From Schistocephalus solidus (Eukaryota; Platyhelminthes; Cestoda; Diphyllobothriidea; Diphyllobothriidae): a stretch of 64,000 bases of DNA. The position numbers were made by a program, and so were the translations under genes. The notes under the pieces are model-generated. The model did no database searches, was not told the origin of the DNA, and saw nothing but the letters and a program-made list of their open reading frames with translations. Below, in pieces: positions 10,602 through 21,589 of this stretch. The stretch covers positions 124,001 through 188,000 of the forward strand of contig WEDG01004929.1 in NCBI GenBank assembly GCA_017591395.1. Reading direction: 5' to 3'. Position 1 is the stretch's first letter; every line of letters begins with the position of its first letter.

Positions 10602-12253
10602 CGCTCTGGTGTTCAGCTGCCTCCTTTGTTCACCTATATGGGTGCGCTCGAAGGTTGTGCAGTGACTTCTGACCTATCAGTCAGTCAGATCGATAAGGTG
10701 CACGTGACTTTGAATGTGGCCACGCTGGCTCTGCCGGTCAGGACCTGGGGGGTTTTGATATCCGCATCATAAAGATAGCAGTCGGGTTATCTCACGAAAC
10801 TTTGACTGAAATCCGCAAATACGATTTGGGGTTGGATGGATTACTTAGACGGCGTTGTAATAGTGATTATTACGCAGCATAATTCCGAGCTATTTCAGTC
10901 ACGCCAGGACGCCGGTGTTGGAATGCACGTCTTTTTGGTCGCCTGCAAAAATCACGCTCACTACAAAGCACTTCTTAAATAGTATAAATGATTGTCATTT
11001 ATCTTCTACGCCCTTATAACTCCAAGCATATGCTAAAGGAAGCATGCGCAAAAGTAGCCTTTCGTATACTCATTTTGTGCAAAGTTTAACTTTTTTTTCA
11101 AATTTTATCCTTCAAGAAATGGTACCTTGTAGTTGGTCATGTTATCATTATGACATCGTTTAAGAACGGAAAATAGTTTTCGAAGAAACATGGAGCCTAT
11201 CTGTACACTTCATGTGTAAATTTTATGAGCACTGTATGGCGTAGAGGAAGGATATTTTGTAAACTTTTTTTTCGAAAATATGTTTGGATTTATAGGTTTA
11301 CCGAAATAATTGGAAAAATTTCATGCTATTTTTATGGTTATTTTAGGTATTTGGATTTTTAAGGGCGGTCTGAAATACCTACTTTTCACATGTGTCATCC
11401 TGTTATTACTTAAATATTTTGAGATCCAGCATGTGAAGACTGTTTCCCAATTGCCTGTCTTTGAACATCGTAAACCAATAACAAAACAAATTTTTGAAAC
11501 AAGGCATTTGGACCCATTAGCGGCCAGGTCAGAAAGGTGGTGGCACAGAACTCTGTATGCGGGTGGAAGCGTCAATATGCCGGTGGATTGGGTTGCCATA
11601 AAAATTCCAGGCTGTCAGATTGCGAAGGTCTGAGCAAAGTCGTACTGCATAACTTCATCGAGGAGCTGTTGCCCCGCGCATGTAGATTTGAAAGCAACCT
11701 ACGCTGTGAAATTAAAACAGACAAAATGGAGGCAGTGCAGCTGTTTATGCGAGCCAAACAATTCGATCCGCTGGAAACGAGAAAATCGGCTGCCTCTTAA
11801 ATAGGACTTTTGCTTTCTCTTTTTTCTCTGAAGACGTGACATTAAAGTCTTTTAGCTATAAGTGTCCCAGCAGAAGTTTTGCGCCCGAGTTTAAACTGAA
11901 CTCATGATCGTGGCTTAGTTGCCAGGACTTATTGAAGCATTTATTGAAATGTTTTGTCCTCTCTTGTTGCTTACAAATGAACTTGGTTTCCAACTGATCG
12001 TCACATGACAGTTTTCATGATAAAATTATTATGTAATCCAAGAGTATGCTTGTAAAGTATTTCTTCTCCGGTTATTGCACAAAAAACGCTGGCAGGTGCG
12101 TGGAACGTGAGTGGCGACAGACAGGTGGAAGGTCCAGAATGCGCGGGGAAACTACACATCCCAGGCTTGCATCGAGGTCATATGAACTGCCCAACCCGCA
12201 AGTGGCGTGAGAGTTCGGGATGAGGCAAGTGACCTTGACATTTGTGGAATGCA
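10602..12253. other. AT-rich interval upstream of family copy 1
   Basis: This stretch contains the 5' flank of the minus-strand family member 1 and an AT-rich stretch (about 10970-11480). Apart from a candidate terminal exon at 11619-11800 (listed separately) I see no gene. Confidence 0.4.
11619..11800 (+). CDS. Candidate terminal exon of an unidentified gene
   Basis: After a plausible acceptor ('gctgtcag') the plus strand is open to a TAA at 11798-11800. The start phase leaves two bases of a split codon. It encodes about 60 residues including 'VVLHNFIEELLPRACRFES' and 'MEAVQLFMRAKQFDPLETR', with the composition of a helical protein tail. An ATTAAA hexamer at 11841 could serve as polyadenylation signal. 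The phase is compatible with METTL23-like exon b, but the sequence does not resemble a methyltransferase C-terminus, so I do not join them. Confidence 0.3.
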
Positions 12254-12530
12254 TTAAGGGCGCTGACTCATGTAGACAAGACAGTCAGTGGGTGTGTAGG
12301 GTTCAAGGGTGCTCAGGCCAAATCCCGAATTGTAAGTAAAAGGAAAAGGGAACCATAATGAGGGATTTATGGTGCACAGAACGCTGATTTGCTGTCCCAG
12401 ACAGCAGTGGCCACTGGGGAAGCCGAGGCTAGTGTTGACTGCGTCCAGCCATGTCTGAGAAAGAATGAGACAGCGGTGGCAGCTACGAAAATAGGTCTGG
12501 GGAGCAAGTAAAGTGTTGTCCAATAAAAGA
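12254..12530 (-). repeat. Dispersed repeat B, minus copy
   Basis: Read on the minus strand, 'GCTGGACGCAGTCAACACTA' and the following 'TGGCCACTGCTGTCTGGGA' and 'TTCTGTGCACCATAAA' closely match the plus-strand segment at about 24160-24330. Two diverged copies in opposite orientation 12 kb apart indicate a dispersed repeat of unknown class. Confidence 0.5.
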
Positions 12531-12720
12531 ACATACTTCGCACCATGTCGTATACTTCATAGGAAACGTTATTTAACGAAAAAAAGTATTTGAACCGAAA
12601 CCAATAATGTTCCGTAGGCTAACAGTGTACTATTCGTAAACTGACAACGAATTCTAAAGTGCATTCGATTCGAAAAAAGGTAATGAATTCTGGTTTTAAT
12701 ATTTATTATCGTGGAGCCTC

Positions 12721-12780
12721 ATCCCCAGATATTTCGTTCACTTCAGGGTGCCGGTTTTTGAACAGGCTTCCTTTCAGCCG
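12721..12780 (+). repeat. Left arm of a long-spaced inverted repeat
   Basis: This segment ('CCCCAGATATTTCGTTCACT', then 'TCAGGGTGCCGG') is the imperfect reverse complement of 13381-13442. The arms of about 60 bp enclose about 600 bp of AT-rich DNA. It could be a fold-back or DNA transposon remnant, or two inverted copies of one short repeat. Confidence 0.45.
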
Positions 12781-13380
12781 CTGGCAAAAACAACAATTTG
12801 TAAAAACGACTCCATAATTACTATGAATTTGTCCCAAATAATTCTGACGCCCTTCTTTATTCATATATATTTTACAGAAAATGCAAATAAAATATCCCTT
12901 CTTCTGCTTATTTGGTAAAAAATTATGTCTTCTACTAATTTTTGACTTTAAGAAAGTGCATCTCTCGCTTTCCAATTCCCGAATAATTTTGCCTCCGACC
13001 TGTCGTTACACATGCATTTAAGGTTTCCAAACTGCATGCTGTATACACTCCGTTTGAGAAAAACACCCGTTTCTCTGCGTTATAAGGAAGATGTCACAGT
13101 GTGCTCATGAAAAGTTGCATTGGATGGGGGTCTTGGGGTATACTTTATATGAAGCATGGATAAATGGACAGACCTGATGGTGTATGAACGGACATTTCAC
13201 GATCTTAAAAATCTCATAATTAGTAACTATTTAAAACCATAAGATAAAATTTATTCAAATATAGAATATGTTACCAAAGGAGTACAATAAACATCATTTG
13301 CATACATTTTTTTCCCCAAAATACATGGGAATTAAATTGGCTTCAAAAATTACGTGGGGAAATGCATACTACTTAAGTAG

Positions 13381-13442
13381 TTGGATTGGAAGCAAGTTCG
13401 TTAAAAAGCCGACATCCTGAAGTTAATGAAATATCCGGGGAT
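13381..13442 (-). repeat. Right arm of a long-spaced inverted repeat
   Basis: Partner of 12721-12780. The reverse complement begins 'CCCCGGATATTTCATTAACT' and continues 'TCAGGATGTCGG'. No target-site duplication was evident. Confidence 0.45.
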
Positions 13443-13959
13443 TGGGCTACACAATAATAAATACAACCAGTTACTTTTTTGGAATCGAAGTCATACTTGT
13501 GGATCTCGGTTGACCTTTCCTGAGATATGCCATCTACCTGTTTCATGCTTCAGTACACTGACAACGGGAATGTCCGGAGCAGTCATATGGACCGAAACCG
13601 TCGCGGTGATGTCATGCATTGACAGAATATCCGCGAAGCCCATGTCTGTGCTCGTAGTTAGAATCTGTGTCGTCTGTAGCTTACATCCTACAAAAGGCAT
13701 AAAGTGGTATTTGTTACGTAGTGTGGTGTGTGTGGGCTGGGGTTGTAAGACTTACGGTAGAGGGGTTTTAAGGTTTTTGCGGTACATTCCGCTGTCATGT
13801 CTACGCGCATGATCAATTTAACCTATTCAGTGCCCGAATGTGCCAGAGCATTGTTAGCTCAGGAAAAGTGTGTGACGGGTGTATTTCGGAGTTATGAGTA
13901 CTCGTAAGGATTCGCTACTGACCGACAAGGAGTATACCTGACGAGAAAGCCCGCTTGCA
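13443..13959. other. Interval with no recognisable gene
   Basis: Overlapping open frames occur on both strands (13426-13812 plus, 13491-13700 minus). Neither has a recognisable motif or a convincing exon context. Confidence 0.35.
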
Positions 13960-14200
13960 GTGCTGAAAGGTTCAAATCGATTCCACAACCACACTGAAAG
14001 TTCAACCGTCGTTTTCGACGATGTCCATCATATGCAAAACAGCAGGGTAGCGCAGGGACGGTAACTTGCGATGGATTATAGTGAGAGTATACTTGCACTG
14101 CATCTACCTCACTCCCTCTTCCATTCTTCTCACCTGGGGCCGGGTGTCAAGACAGAGTCAAAAAGATCGGAGATGGGAGAGGACGCAAGCCTACGCACAC
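13960..14200 (+). repeat. Dispersed repeat A, plus copy
   Basis: The segment shares the signature 'CAGGGACGGTAACTTGCG', then 'TGCATCTACCTCACTCCCTC', then 'GTGTCAAGACAGAGTCAAAA' with 'CGGAGATGGGAGAGGACGCA'. The same blocks in the same order occur at 17515-17790, 21815-21990 and 27860-28090, and inverted at 14740-15045 and 51700-52055. Confidence 0.7.
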
Positions 14201-14739
14201 ACTAAGAAGGCCTTAACGTGCGAGAGGCTTGCTAACAACAGGCTGCCACTAAAATGGCCAGGGCAAAGAATATCCGACGTGGAAAAAAGATGGTTTTGAA
14301 ATGAAATCGACACAAACAGCGACTGCATTTTGCTGCGGGAACTATGGAACTGACACTGTGGTGGTTCATTCCCCCCCTCCACACTTCATCTCTGTCTGTC
14401 TCACACTTGCAAATACGCATTAACGACAGTTCGTTACTCTAACACTGCGCTGCCTTATATGATGTCCTCATGGTGTCTGGCGAAGCCCTGGACCCGCAAT
14501 ATTCTTTATGGTGTCCGGTCACTTCCAGCCATACCAACCATCCAATCAACTCTAAGGCTGACCCACTCGGCCCTCTGCAACTGGCTCCGGTATCGTCCTA
14601 CAAGCTATGACTGAACAACTACATGGAAAGAAGATCGGTACTAATAAATGGTGCTTAACCGTACCTAAAATGACAAGGTAAAGTTTGATAACCACCCTGG
14701 CCCGAGTATTGCCGATGTTGCTGCAAGGGTCTCTGACAT

Positions 14740-15045
14740 TGGCATTCATAGCTGGCTTACTAGTGTGCGGGCACGCCCACTCCGTGGGATCCGAGCCGGG
14801 TGCGGTGGCACGCTTAGGGGCGGCTCCGACCACGCTAGCCACCTGCGCCCTCTCCCGCTACCGGTCTTCTTGACTTGGTCATGACAATGGGCCCAGGTGG
14901 GGGATGGGGAGAGTGTGTGGTAGATGCAGCGCAGGTCTTCTCTCGCCATAAGATAATTCACGCGCAAGTCACCAACCAATACACTCCCATGCTGTGGTGC
15001 ACATGGTGTACATCGTCGAACTCGACGGTCGAACTATCAATAGTG
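14740..15045 (-). repeat. Dispersed repeat A, minus copy
   Basis: The reverse complement carries the repeat A blocks: a 'GTTCGACCGTCGAGTTCGAC' start, then the 'CTACCACACACTCTCCCCAT' region, then 'GTCAAGAAGACCGGTAGCGG' and 'GGAGCCGCCCC', ending at 'GGCTCGGATCCCA'. It lies 550 bp from the plus copy at 13960-14200, making an inverted pair. Confidence 0.7.
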
Positions 15046-15285
15046 TGCGTGACTCAAGAATGAAAGATAAGCAAGCTGAGTTAGGAGCTGAAGGTGGCTG
15101 CGCCGACAAACACTTCGCACAGGTACGCATTCTTGAAATCGGCCCGGACTACCAACAGTCGTCTTCTATGTTTTCCTCACATAAGCGTTCGATTTGTAGG
15201 TCGTCAGTCCCTGTGGCGGATGCTGAAGCCAGACTGTGGAGGTCCGCTCTCAGTGCAAACGTTTATTCATGCCTGCCGGTCTTCC

Positions 15286-15462
15286 TCACGCTCGTGGTCG
15301 ATTCGCGGCTATAATGTCCTTCTTGGGTCCGTCACTATGGTGTCGAATCTCGTCTTCTGTATTAGACACAGATCCAGAGGAAGATTCTTCACAGTCCAAT
15401 TGAGCAGGCTCTGTAAGGAATTCATCCATCTCAGACTTGTCTTGTTGCTGAGACTCATTCAT
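15286..15462 (-). CDS. Small acidic open frame behind a TATA-like promoter
   Basis: The minus-strand ATG at 15462 opens 58 codons to TGA at 15286. The peptide begins 'MNESQQQDKSEMDEFLTEPA' and is acidic and Gln/Ser-rich in its first half. A long TATA run lies 56-66 nt upstream of the ATG at 15518-15528. This arrangement could be the first exon of a gene or the start of a gag-like frame in an LTR element. I find no reverse transcriptase or integrase downstream. Identity unknown. Confidence 0.3.
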   Translation of the reverse strand: MNESQQQDKSEMDEFLTEPAQLDCEESSSGSVSNTEDEIRHHSDGPKKDIIAANRPRA

Positions 15463-15517
15463 TTAAAAGGCTCATAAAAATAGATACTGTAGAGATGAGA
15501 TGGAGATTTATTCATGG

Positions 15518-15528
15518 GTATATATATA
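15518..15528 (-). promoter_or_regulatory. TATA-box-like run upstream of a small open frame
   Basis: The minus strand reads 'ACTATATATATACCC' about 60 nt before the ATG at 15462. Two CCAAT motifs in opposite orientation lie about 300 bp further upstream (near 15824 and 15846). Promoter function is inferred from layout only. Confidence 0.35.
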
Positions 15529-16289
15529 GTCGATGAACGTAGAAAAGTAGTAGCGAGAGACATTATCTGGGTAAGAGTGTAATAATGATAGATAATTAAC
15601 AGACTCAACTTCATCGGATCAGAAGTGTTTACAGAGCGAAGGGAATATTGTCAGACAGTAGATCCCTTGAATGTTGGGAGTCGTTGATCCGCGGGGTTTC
15701 GACTACCGTCACGGTTGCTGGAGTCGGAAAGGGAAAGGAAAGTGAAAGTGTTTTAAAAACCCCACCGGTTTCCGCTTGTCCTGTCCGTTTCACGGCTGGA
15801 CACACCAGCGTTGTGGCACCAGCCAATCAACGTGCGTCATACAATGATTGGCTGCGTGTGATAGAGCAAAGGCCTGCACGCGCTGGCGTTCAAGGATCTC
15901 AACGGCGGGCAGATGCTTGATTTCCGAGCCTCTTGTACGCTCTTTCTCTCAGTGAAAGCTGGTACAACCCAATCTGTCTTCCATGAATTCTGATTTGGAA
16001 ACCTTCGTTTGTCGAACATTGGAAAGGTGCGTCGGCGTCCCAACTTACTCCGACAAGACGGGATGCCGACAACTGGCACTGGTATGCACAAGGCCTACTA
16101 GGCTTCCATGACCGCTTGAGTTCTTGTGTGTTTAAGATTCGGTCTGGGGTATGAGAGGTTGCATTCTATGAATCACCCTGTTTAACTACGCCAGTGACTG
16201 GAGTCGCAGAACGGCCCTACATGGCTTCAACGATGTCGAATTTGCACTCAGATGTCGGCTGACCGATAGCAATCGCGCTGGTAATATCG
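15529..16289. other. Interval with CCAAT motifs and no recognisable gene
   Basis: Contains the flank upstream of the TATA-like run, with an inverted CCAAT pair at about 15822-15850. No coding motif was recognised. Confidence 0.35.
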
Positions 16290-17200
16290 CCCTTATCGTG
16301 TCAACCTATGGAGACTGCTATCCAAGCTTGGAGACCCTGGACGGCGAAGGACATCAAAATCCTCGAAAGTCCAAAGGTGAGCAACCAAACTTGTCCTTGG
16401 ACATGGCTCACAGCCTTATGAAACTCGGCTGTCGAATCTCAATCTCTTTCCCTTATGCTATAGACAGCTTCGGGGAGACCTGATATTAACATTCCGCATA
16501 CTACGTTTTCAGGACTGTTGTCTTGTCCCAGGTGATTTCTTCGAGTAAGCAACAACAACATGTGACTGGAGCTAGGCTAGACACTTGGAAGTAATTCTTC
16601 TCCAAAAGAGTAATCTAAACTTGGAATAATCTTCCTCTGGATGTTGTTATGTCGGAATCCCTGGAGGCTGTTAAGCGAAAGTTTGATCGATATAATTGTG
16701 CGAGCTATAACTCGAACTGAAAGCTCCAAGGGCGACATCAGAAATGATGTATTTATGATACTACTAGCTATATTTGGGAAACATTTCTTTATGTTATTAT
16801 TTTTATTCGAGGGCTCGCACTCTCCCATACTTCTCATTCGGAGGTCCCCGAGGTCTTCCCGGCTTAACTATCGGCACACCTTGGTAACACCGTGAGCGTT
16901 CGCATCAGCCGAAACTGGCGATCTAAGAACGTTTTCCCTTGGTTTGAACCGCAACGGACCGAGGATGATTTGGGCGGATATTTCTGCGTTGAAATCATTC
17001 GGCTGACTCTGCAACCAGCAAGGGAGTGTCTGGCTGCATCTTCCGCACTACGGTGATGATCTAGGTGACCTCCGCGATGCCCCCCGTTGGAAACCCCTGC
17101 CCAAGGGTGACAGTTTTTTCTCCTAAATATCACTGGGGTTTTTTTCACTGTCTGCTCTTTTTTTAACTATGTTCCACCCAGTTGGCTCATATCAATTGGC
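16290..17200 (+). mobile_element. 3' fragment of a CR1-like LINE, plus copy
   Basis: The translation around 16310-16480 contains '[19 protein letters not shown]'. After frame changes it gives the typical CR1 ORF2 tail ('WNNLPLDV', 'SLEAVKRKFDRYN') near 16620-16700. The downstream part (16860-17160) is a non-coding tail. The whole block matches 50515-51530 in reverse complement, including the tail with 'GGTTTGAACCGCAACGGACC'. It is 5'-truncated and inactive. Confidence 0.75.
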
Positions 17201-17479
17201 CTCGTTGACATCCCATCGCATGTACAAAAAGTGAATTCAAAGGTAAATCACCTATATCTTCCTCAAATATACTGATACTGATAATGATACAACTTTTATT
17301 ATATTCCCGTAGTCTTCATTTGATCTTAAAGTCTACTATCTGCATAAGGGATTTTAATTGTCCGTATCGGAGTCCCCAGCATAACTTTTCAGTGCAAACA
17401 ATGCCCTGCGATTGCAGTCTAGGCCCTCAATAATATATGTCCATTTGGCATTCCATGCCTGAACCTCCGATCTGGGCAC

Positions 17480-17516
17480 TACCTCTCTCTCTCTCTCTCT
17501 CTCTCTTACTCTCTCG
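17480..17516 (+). repeat. (CT)n microsatellite
   Basis: A run of CT dinucleotides with one interruption immediately precedes repeat A at 17515. Confidence 0.9.
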
Positions 17517-17790
17517 ACAGTTCGACCATCGTAGTCCGTCGATGTCCACCGTACGCTCCACACCATGCTGGTGCAGGGACGGTGACTTGCGCGTGATTTA
17601 GTTTAAAGGGATAATGGCCGTGCGCTGCAGCTACCGCACTCTCTCCTCCTCCCCCACCTGAGCCCGGTGTCAAGACAGAGTCAAGAAGACCGGAGATGGG
17701 AGAGGGCGCAGGTGACTGGCGTGGCCGGAGCCGCCCCTGGGCGTACCACCACACCTGGCTCGGATCCCACGGAGTCGGAGTGCCATAAAG
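17515..17790 (+). repeat. Dispersed repeat A, well-preserved plus copy
   Basis: Starts 'CAGTTCGACCATCGTAGTCC' and runs through 'CAGGGACGGTGACTTGCGCG', 'GCTACCGCACTCTCTCCTCC', 'CCCGGTGTCAAGACAGAGTC', 'GGCCGGAGCCGCCCC' and 'GGCTCGGATCCCACGGAGTC'. It contains no open frame of note. It lies beside the 3' tail of the minus-strand EN-RT-C2H2 LINE, as do the copies at 21815 and 54236. It may therefore be part of that element's non-coding end. Confidence 0.75.
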
Positions 17791-18524
17791 GCCACATTAA
17801 GAAGGAGCCATCGTAGACTGACTCGCAGTCCTCCAGTCAGCCACTACACACAAAACACTCATTGGACTGACCACGCGGTCCGAGTTATCTCATCAGTTGG
17901 CAACCTTCCACGCCACGGTTTATAGCGCACCGTGATGCTTTCAAGCGCGTCAGATTGTTTATAGTGAGGAAAATGTGCTGAGCTGTCGAACTCACTCTCA
18001 ACCACACAGCCACAATCAAACAACCGTCCGAGCTGGTCAGTTGTCTGATGCGGCAGTGGGAACAGCTGCTGGTGACCTCGTCTACGCGTACTACTTACAT
18101 GACCTGGCATCTCAAACAAAAGCACCAGGATTTCACAGAACAGGGGGTTGAACGGCCCTCATCTCACATGTGTGAGATAGCCAGAGGTCACGTTAATAAG
18201 GAGCCATCGCAGTCTGGCTCTCAGACCACGAGTCGGCCACTCCACACAACAGAAATTGGACTGACTGCGAGGTCTGGCTGCAATTGTTAGTTGCCAACCT
18301 TCCAACCCACGGCGCTTATCGACCCGTGATATTCTCAACCTCAGATCACACATGCAACAGAGGAGCCACATGTGAACGGAGTCGAGGATCATACTTGCCT
18401 CTTCATCAGCTATGCAGAATTAGAGCATGTTCTTGTGGTGCTGTGTGTTGTCATGTGATGTGCAGAGACTGATGAGGAGAGATTTAGTGTTGTGGTATAG
18501 CTGGCGGGGTTCTACCGCAGATTT
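17791..18524 (-). mobile_element. Non-coding 3' tail region of an EN-RT-C2H2 LINE
   Basis: Contains blocks such as 'CAGTTGGCAACCTTCC' (17886), 'TCTCAGACCACGAGTCGGCC' and 'TTGGACTGACTGCGAGGTCT'. These recur at 21690-22100 and 54420-54520, each time next to the C2H2-coding end of a minus-strand LINE copy. Two similar sub-blocks follow one another here, suggesting an internal duplication or nested tails. Confidence 0.6.
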
Positions 18525-21500
18525 TCATGAGGGCGCATGTGACCTAATAGGCCCATGTGGTGTGTGAATGTATGTGGGCAGTACGGAAAATTGAATCGGG
18601 TGCAGTGGGTTTATTTTGGTGCTCCTGGCACTGGTTTGCGGGCCTCTGAGCGATGGATTTGCAAGTGACTGACCAGGCCGATGCGTGATGTGCAGGTGCG
18701 GTGACAATGAGAACAAGATAGGTCGGGAGGTGCTGAGTCTGCGGGGGCTCTGCTGCTGTTACTGGTATTCGAGCTCATGGGAGGAGTATGGGCAGTGCTG
18801 ATGGGTGCGCAAGATGTGCTGGCATCGCGGTAAATTCCGCTTTCGTGGATGCGCCTGTGACCGAGCAGGCCCATGCGTTGAGTGAATGCGCGTGGGCAGT
18901 GAGGGCATTAGAGGCGGTGGTCTCTGCTGTGTGTTGGTGTTCCAGTCACAGGTTCGCCGGTCTCTATGCGATGGATTCATATGTGACAAATCAGACCGAT
19001 GCGTGATGTGCCTGTGGTGACAATAAGGACAGGATATGTCGGGACGTGCTGAGTCTAAGGGCTGTGCTGCTGGTACCAGAAGCCGCGCGCATGGGATGAC
19101 TATGGGAAGTGTTGATAGGTGCGTAAGATGTGTTAGATGCGTTAGCATCCGCTTTCGTGGATGCGCATGTGACCGAGCAGGCCCATGCGATGAAAGAATG
19201 CGTGGAGGCAGTGATGACATTGAAGACGATGGTCTCTGTTGTGTGATGGTCCTCCATGAACTAGGTCGCCAGTCTCTGTGCGATGGATTCGCAAGTGACC
19301 AACCAGGTCGATGTGTGAGGTGAATGTGCGATCGCAATGACGACAGGTTAGTACCAAGTCCCTCATCGCTGGTACTGGGGGTGGCAGTGATGTTGGAGGT
19401 AGCAGGTAGTCAGAGGTGGCCACTGAGGTGGTGGGGTGGGACAAGTGGTGTTCATCGCCCAGATCGGCGCAAGGGGTGGAGGAGGGAGGATGGTATCGGT
19501 GATCGTGGGTGGCTGGGTATAGATTAAGTGGTTATCAGTAGTTGGGGTGGTCATCATCGTCGTGGAGTCTGAGGCAGGTGTGGCAGAGGTTGATATTGTG
19601 GGATTGTTGTTGTATTGAGTTCGAAGATGTCCGACGAGGCAGATTAGCGCAGAATGTGCGTTGACAGCGTAGGCACGTTGGCAGGGCTTGATCATTGGCA
19701 GTGTTGATCCGCGATGCTTGTGACTTGCGAGCCGCCCTTTTGGTCTTAGCAGCGGCGATCCGGTTGGTCTCATAGATTGCTGCACCAGTCTTCACGGATC
19801 TTCTCTATGCTGGTCTATCCTGCGCGAGGTTGTCTCAGGTCGCCGTTTTGCTTTTCAGTTGCTTCAGAGATTTCTTCAACGTGTTCATGTAGCGTCGTTT
19901 TATACCTCCCTGTCGGCGAGCACCCATAAGGACTTCTCCGAGAAATGTCGTTTGCTTAATCGCCTCCATCGCAGTTGCACTTGTCTCAGCATGGCGTGGA
20001 TGCTGAGGATTCCGGTCCGCTCGAGGACTTCCGTATCCGGGATCCTGTCTTGCCATCTCAGCTTCAGTATGCTGCGGAGGCAGCTGAGATGGAAGTGATT
20101 CAACTTCCTGGCTTGGTTTGAGTAGACAGTCCAGGTGTCCGCTCCTTAAAGGAGTGTCGTCAAGACGATGGCCTTGTACACCTTAAGTTTGGTGTTCAGG
20201 TGAATACCGTGGCAATTCCACACCGAGGTCTGCAGCCGGACAATGGACTGACTGGCTTTTGAGATCCGTTGAGCAACCTCGTCGTCGATTCTCGTGTTGC
20301 GTGACATCATGCTTCCTATATAAGCAAAGGTTTCCACATTTTTGAGTTGAGCACCGTTGCCATCGATTCGGGGAGCATTATATTCTGCGCTGGGTGGCGG
20401 TTGGTGCATGACCACCATTTTGGCTGTACTGGTTGCTAATCCAAAATTGGCGCAGCTTGCGGCGAAGAGGTCCATGCTCTTTTGCATGTCATCCTCCGTC
20501 ACGGTATTAAGGGCGAGCCGTCCGCGAAGAGCAAGTCATGGACTGTAGTCATAGACACGCGAGTTTTGGCCAGCATACACCGACTGTTGAGAAGGTTCTC
20601 TAGGCGATGCTGATCTCAGGGTTCTCATCACGTTAGGCGTCCATCAGCATAGCAGAAGATATGAGACTGAAGAGGTTGGGGGCCAGTACGCAGCCCTGCT
20701 TAACTCCGTTCGTCACTGCAAATGCTTCGGATACCGTCCCGTTGTATGTAACGCGCGCCGTCATCCCGTAATGAAGCTGACGCACCATGTGCGTGAACCA
20801 CTCAGGACAGCCGAATTTCTGCATGACATTCCACAGTCCGTCCCGATTCATCGAGTCAAAGGCTTTCGTCGATCCATGATAGTAGTGTAGAGGTGGGTTC
20901 ACATTTCCTGGCACTTCTATTGTAGCCGACAGGTGGCAAAGATCATGTTGGTTGGTCCGTGGTGTCGTCGGAAGCCATATTGGCTTTCCGGGAGCAGGCC
21001 CTACTCTAGGTGACCGTTCATACGATTGAGAAGGATACGGGCAAAGGTATTCCGGCAATGTTGAGCAACGAGATGCCTCCGTGGTTATCACAGAGTTACT
21101 GGTTCCCCTCCCGCTTGTAGAGATGGATGACGGTCACATCTTTGAAATCCTGAGAGACTTGCCCTTGCTGTCACACCTCTTGGAGATCATTGTGCGTTGG
21201 TCCATCAGTTGGGGTCCGCCATGCCTGTAAATCACAGCAGGGATCACGTCCGAGCCAGGTGCTTTCCTGCTTGAGAGTTGCTGCACGGCTCTGATGGTTT
21301 CTTGGAGAGAGGGCGGGAGATCAATTTCGGCGTTGATTTCCACTTCAGGCAGGCGATCGATGGCGGCGTCGGAGATGGTGGAGGGCTGATTGAGAACGCT
21401 TTGGAAATGTTCTGCCGATCGCGTCAGGATTTGCGTCTTCTCATTGAGTAGCGTCCTGCCGTCGGCACCAAGAAGAGGGCGGTGCCTTTGACGGGAGGTC

Positions 21501-21540
21501 TGTAGACAGCCTTGGTGGTGGTGAAGAAGTTCTTCCATTC
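18525..21540 (-). mobile_element. EN-RT-C2H2 LINE copy 2 (RT and zinc fingers; endonuclease missing)
   Basis: Read from high to low coordinates. The RT N-terminal segment 'LPPSLQETIRAVQQLSSRKA' lies in 21134-21538. RT core 'STKAFDSMNRDGLW' and '[18 protein letters not shown]' lie in 20633-21091. The RT C-terminal part is 20146-20502 ('[20 protein letters not shown]') and 19835-20103. The stretch 19535-19795 gives a basic linker. A C2H2 array follows, for example '[21 protein letters not shown]' (19142-19444) and 'CSHCHRTCTSRIGLVSHLQIH' (18611-18874). Frames shift repeatedly, so the copy is dead. It is truncated at about 21540, where another copy's tail begins. Such LINE zinc fingers probably bind template nucleic acid. 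Confidence 0.85.
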
Positions 21541-21589
21541 GTTTCAGTCCGCATACCCTTGGGTTTCGTCAGCTTTACGCGTCATCCAG

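Noticed and set aside
11619..11800. Joining this candidate exon to the METTL23-like gene
   Set aside because: The phase fits, but the sequence does not look like a methyltransferase C-terminus and a nearer exon (4394-4474) fits the fold.
18611..19444. A host C2H2 zinc-finger gene
   Set aside because: The fingers are collinear with RT upstream, are broken by frameshifts, and recur beside RT in other copies, so they belong to a LINE.
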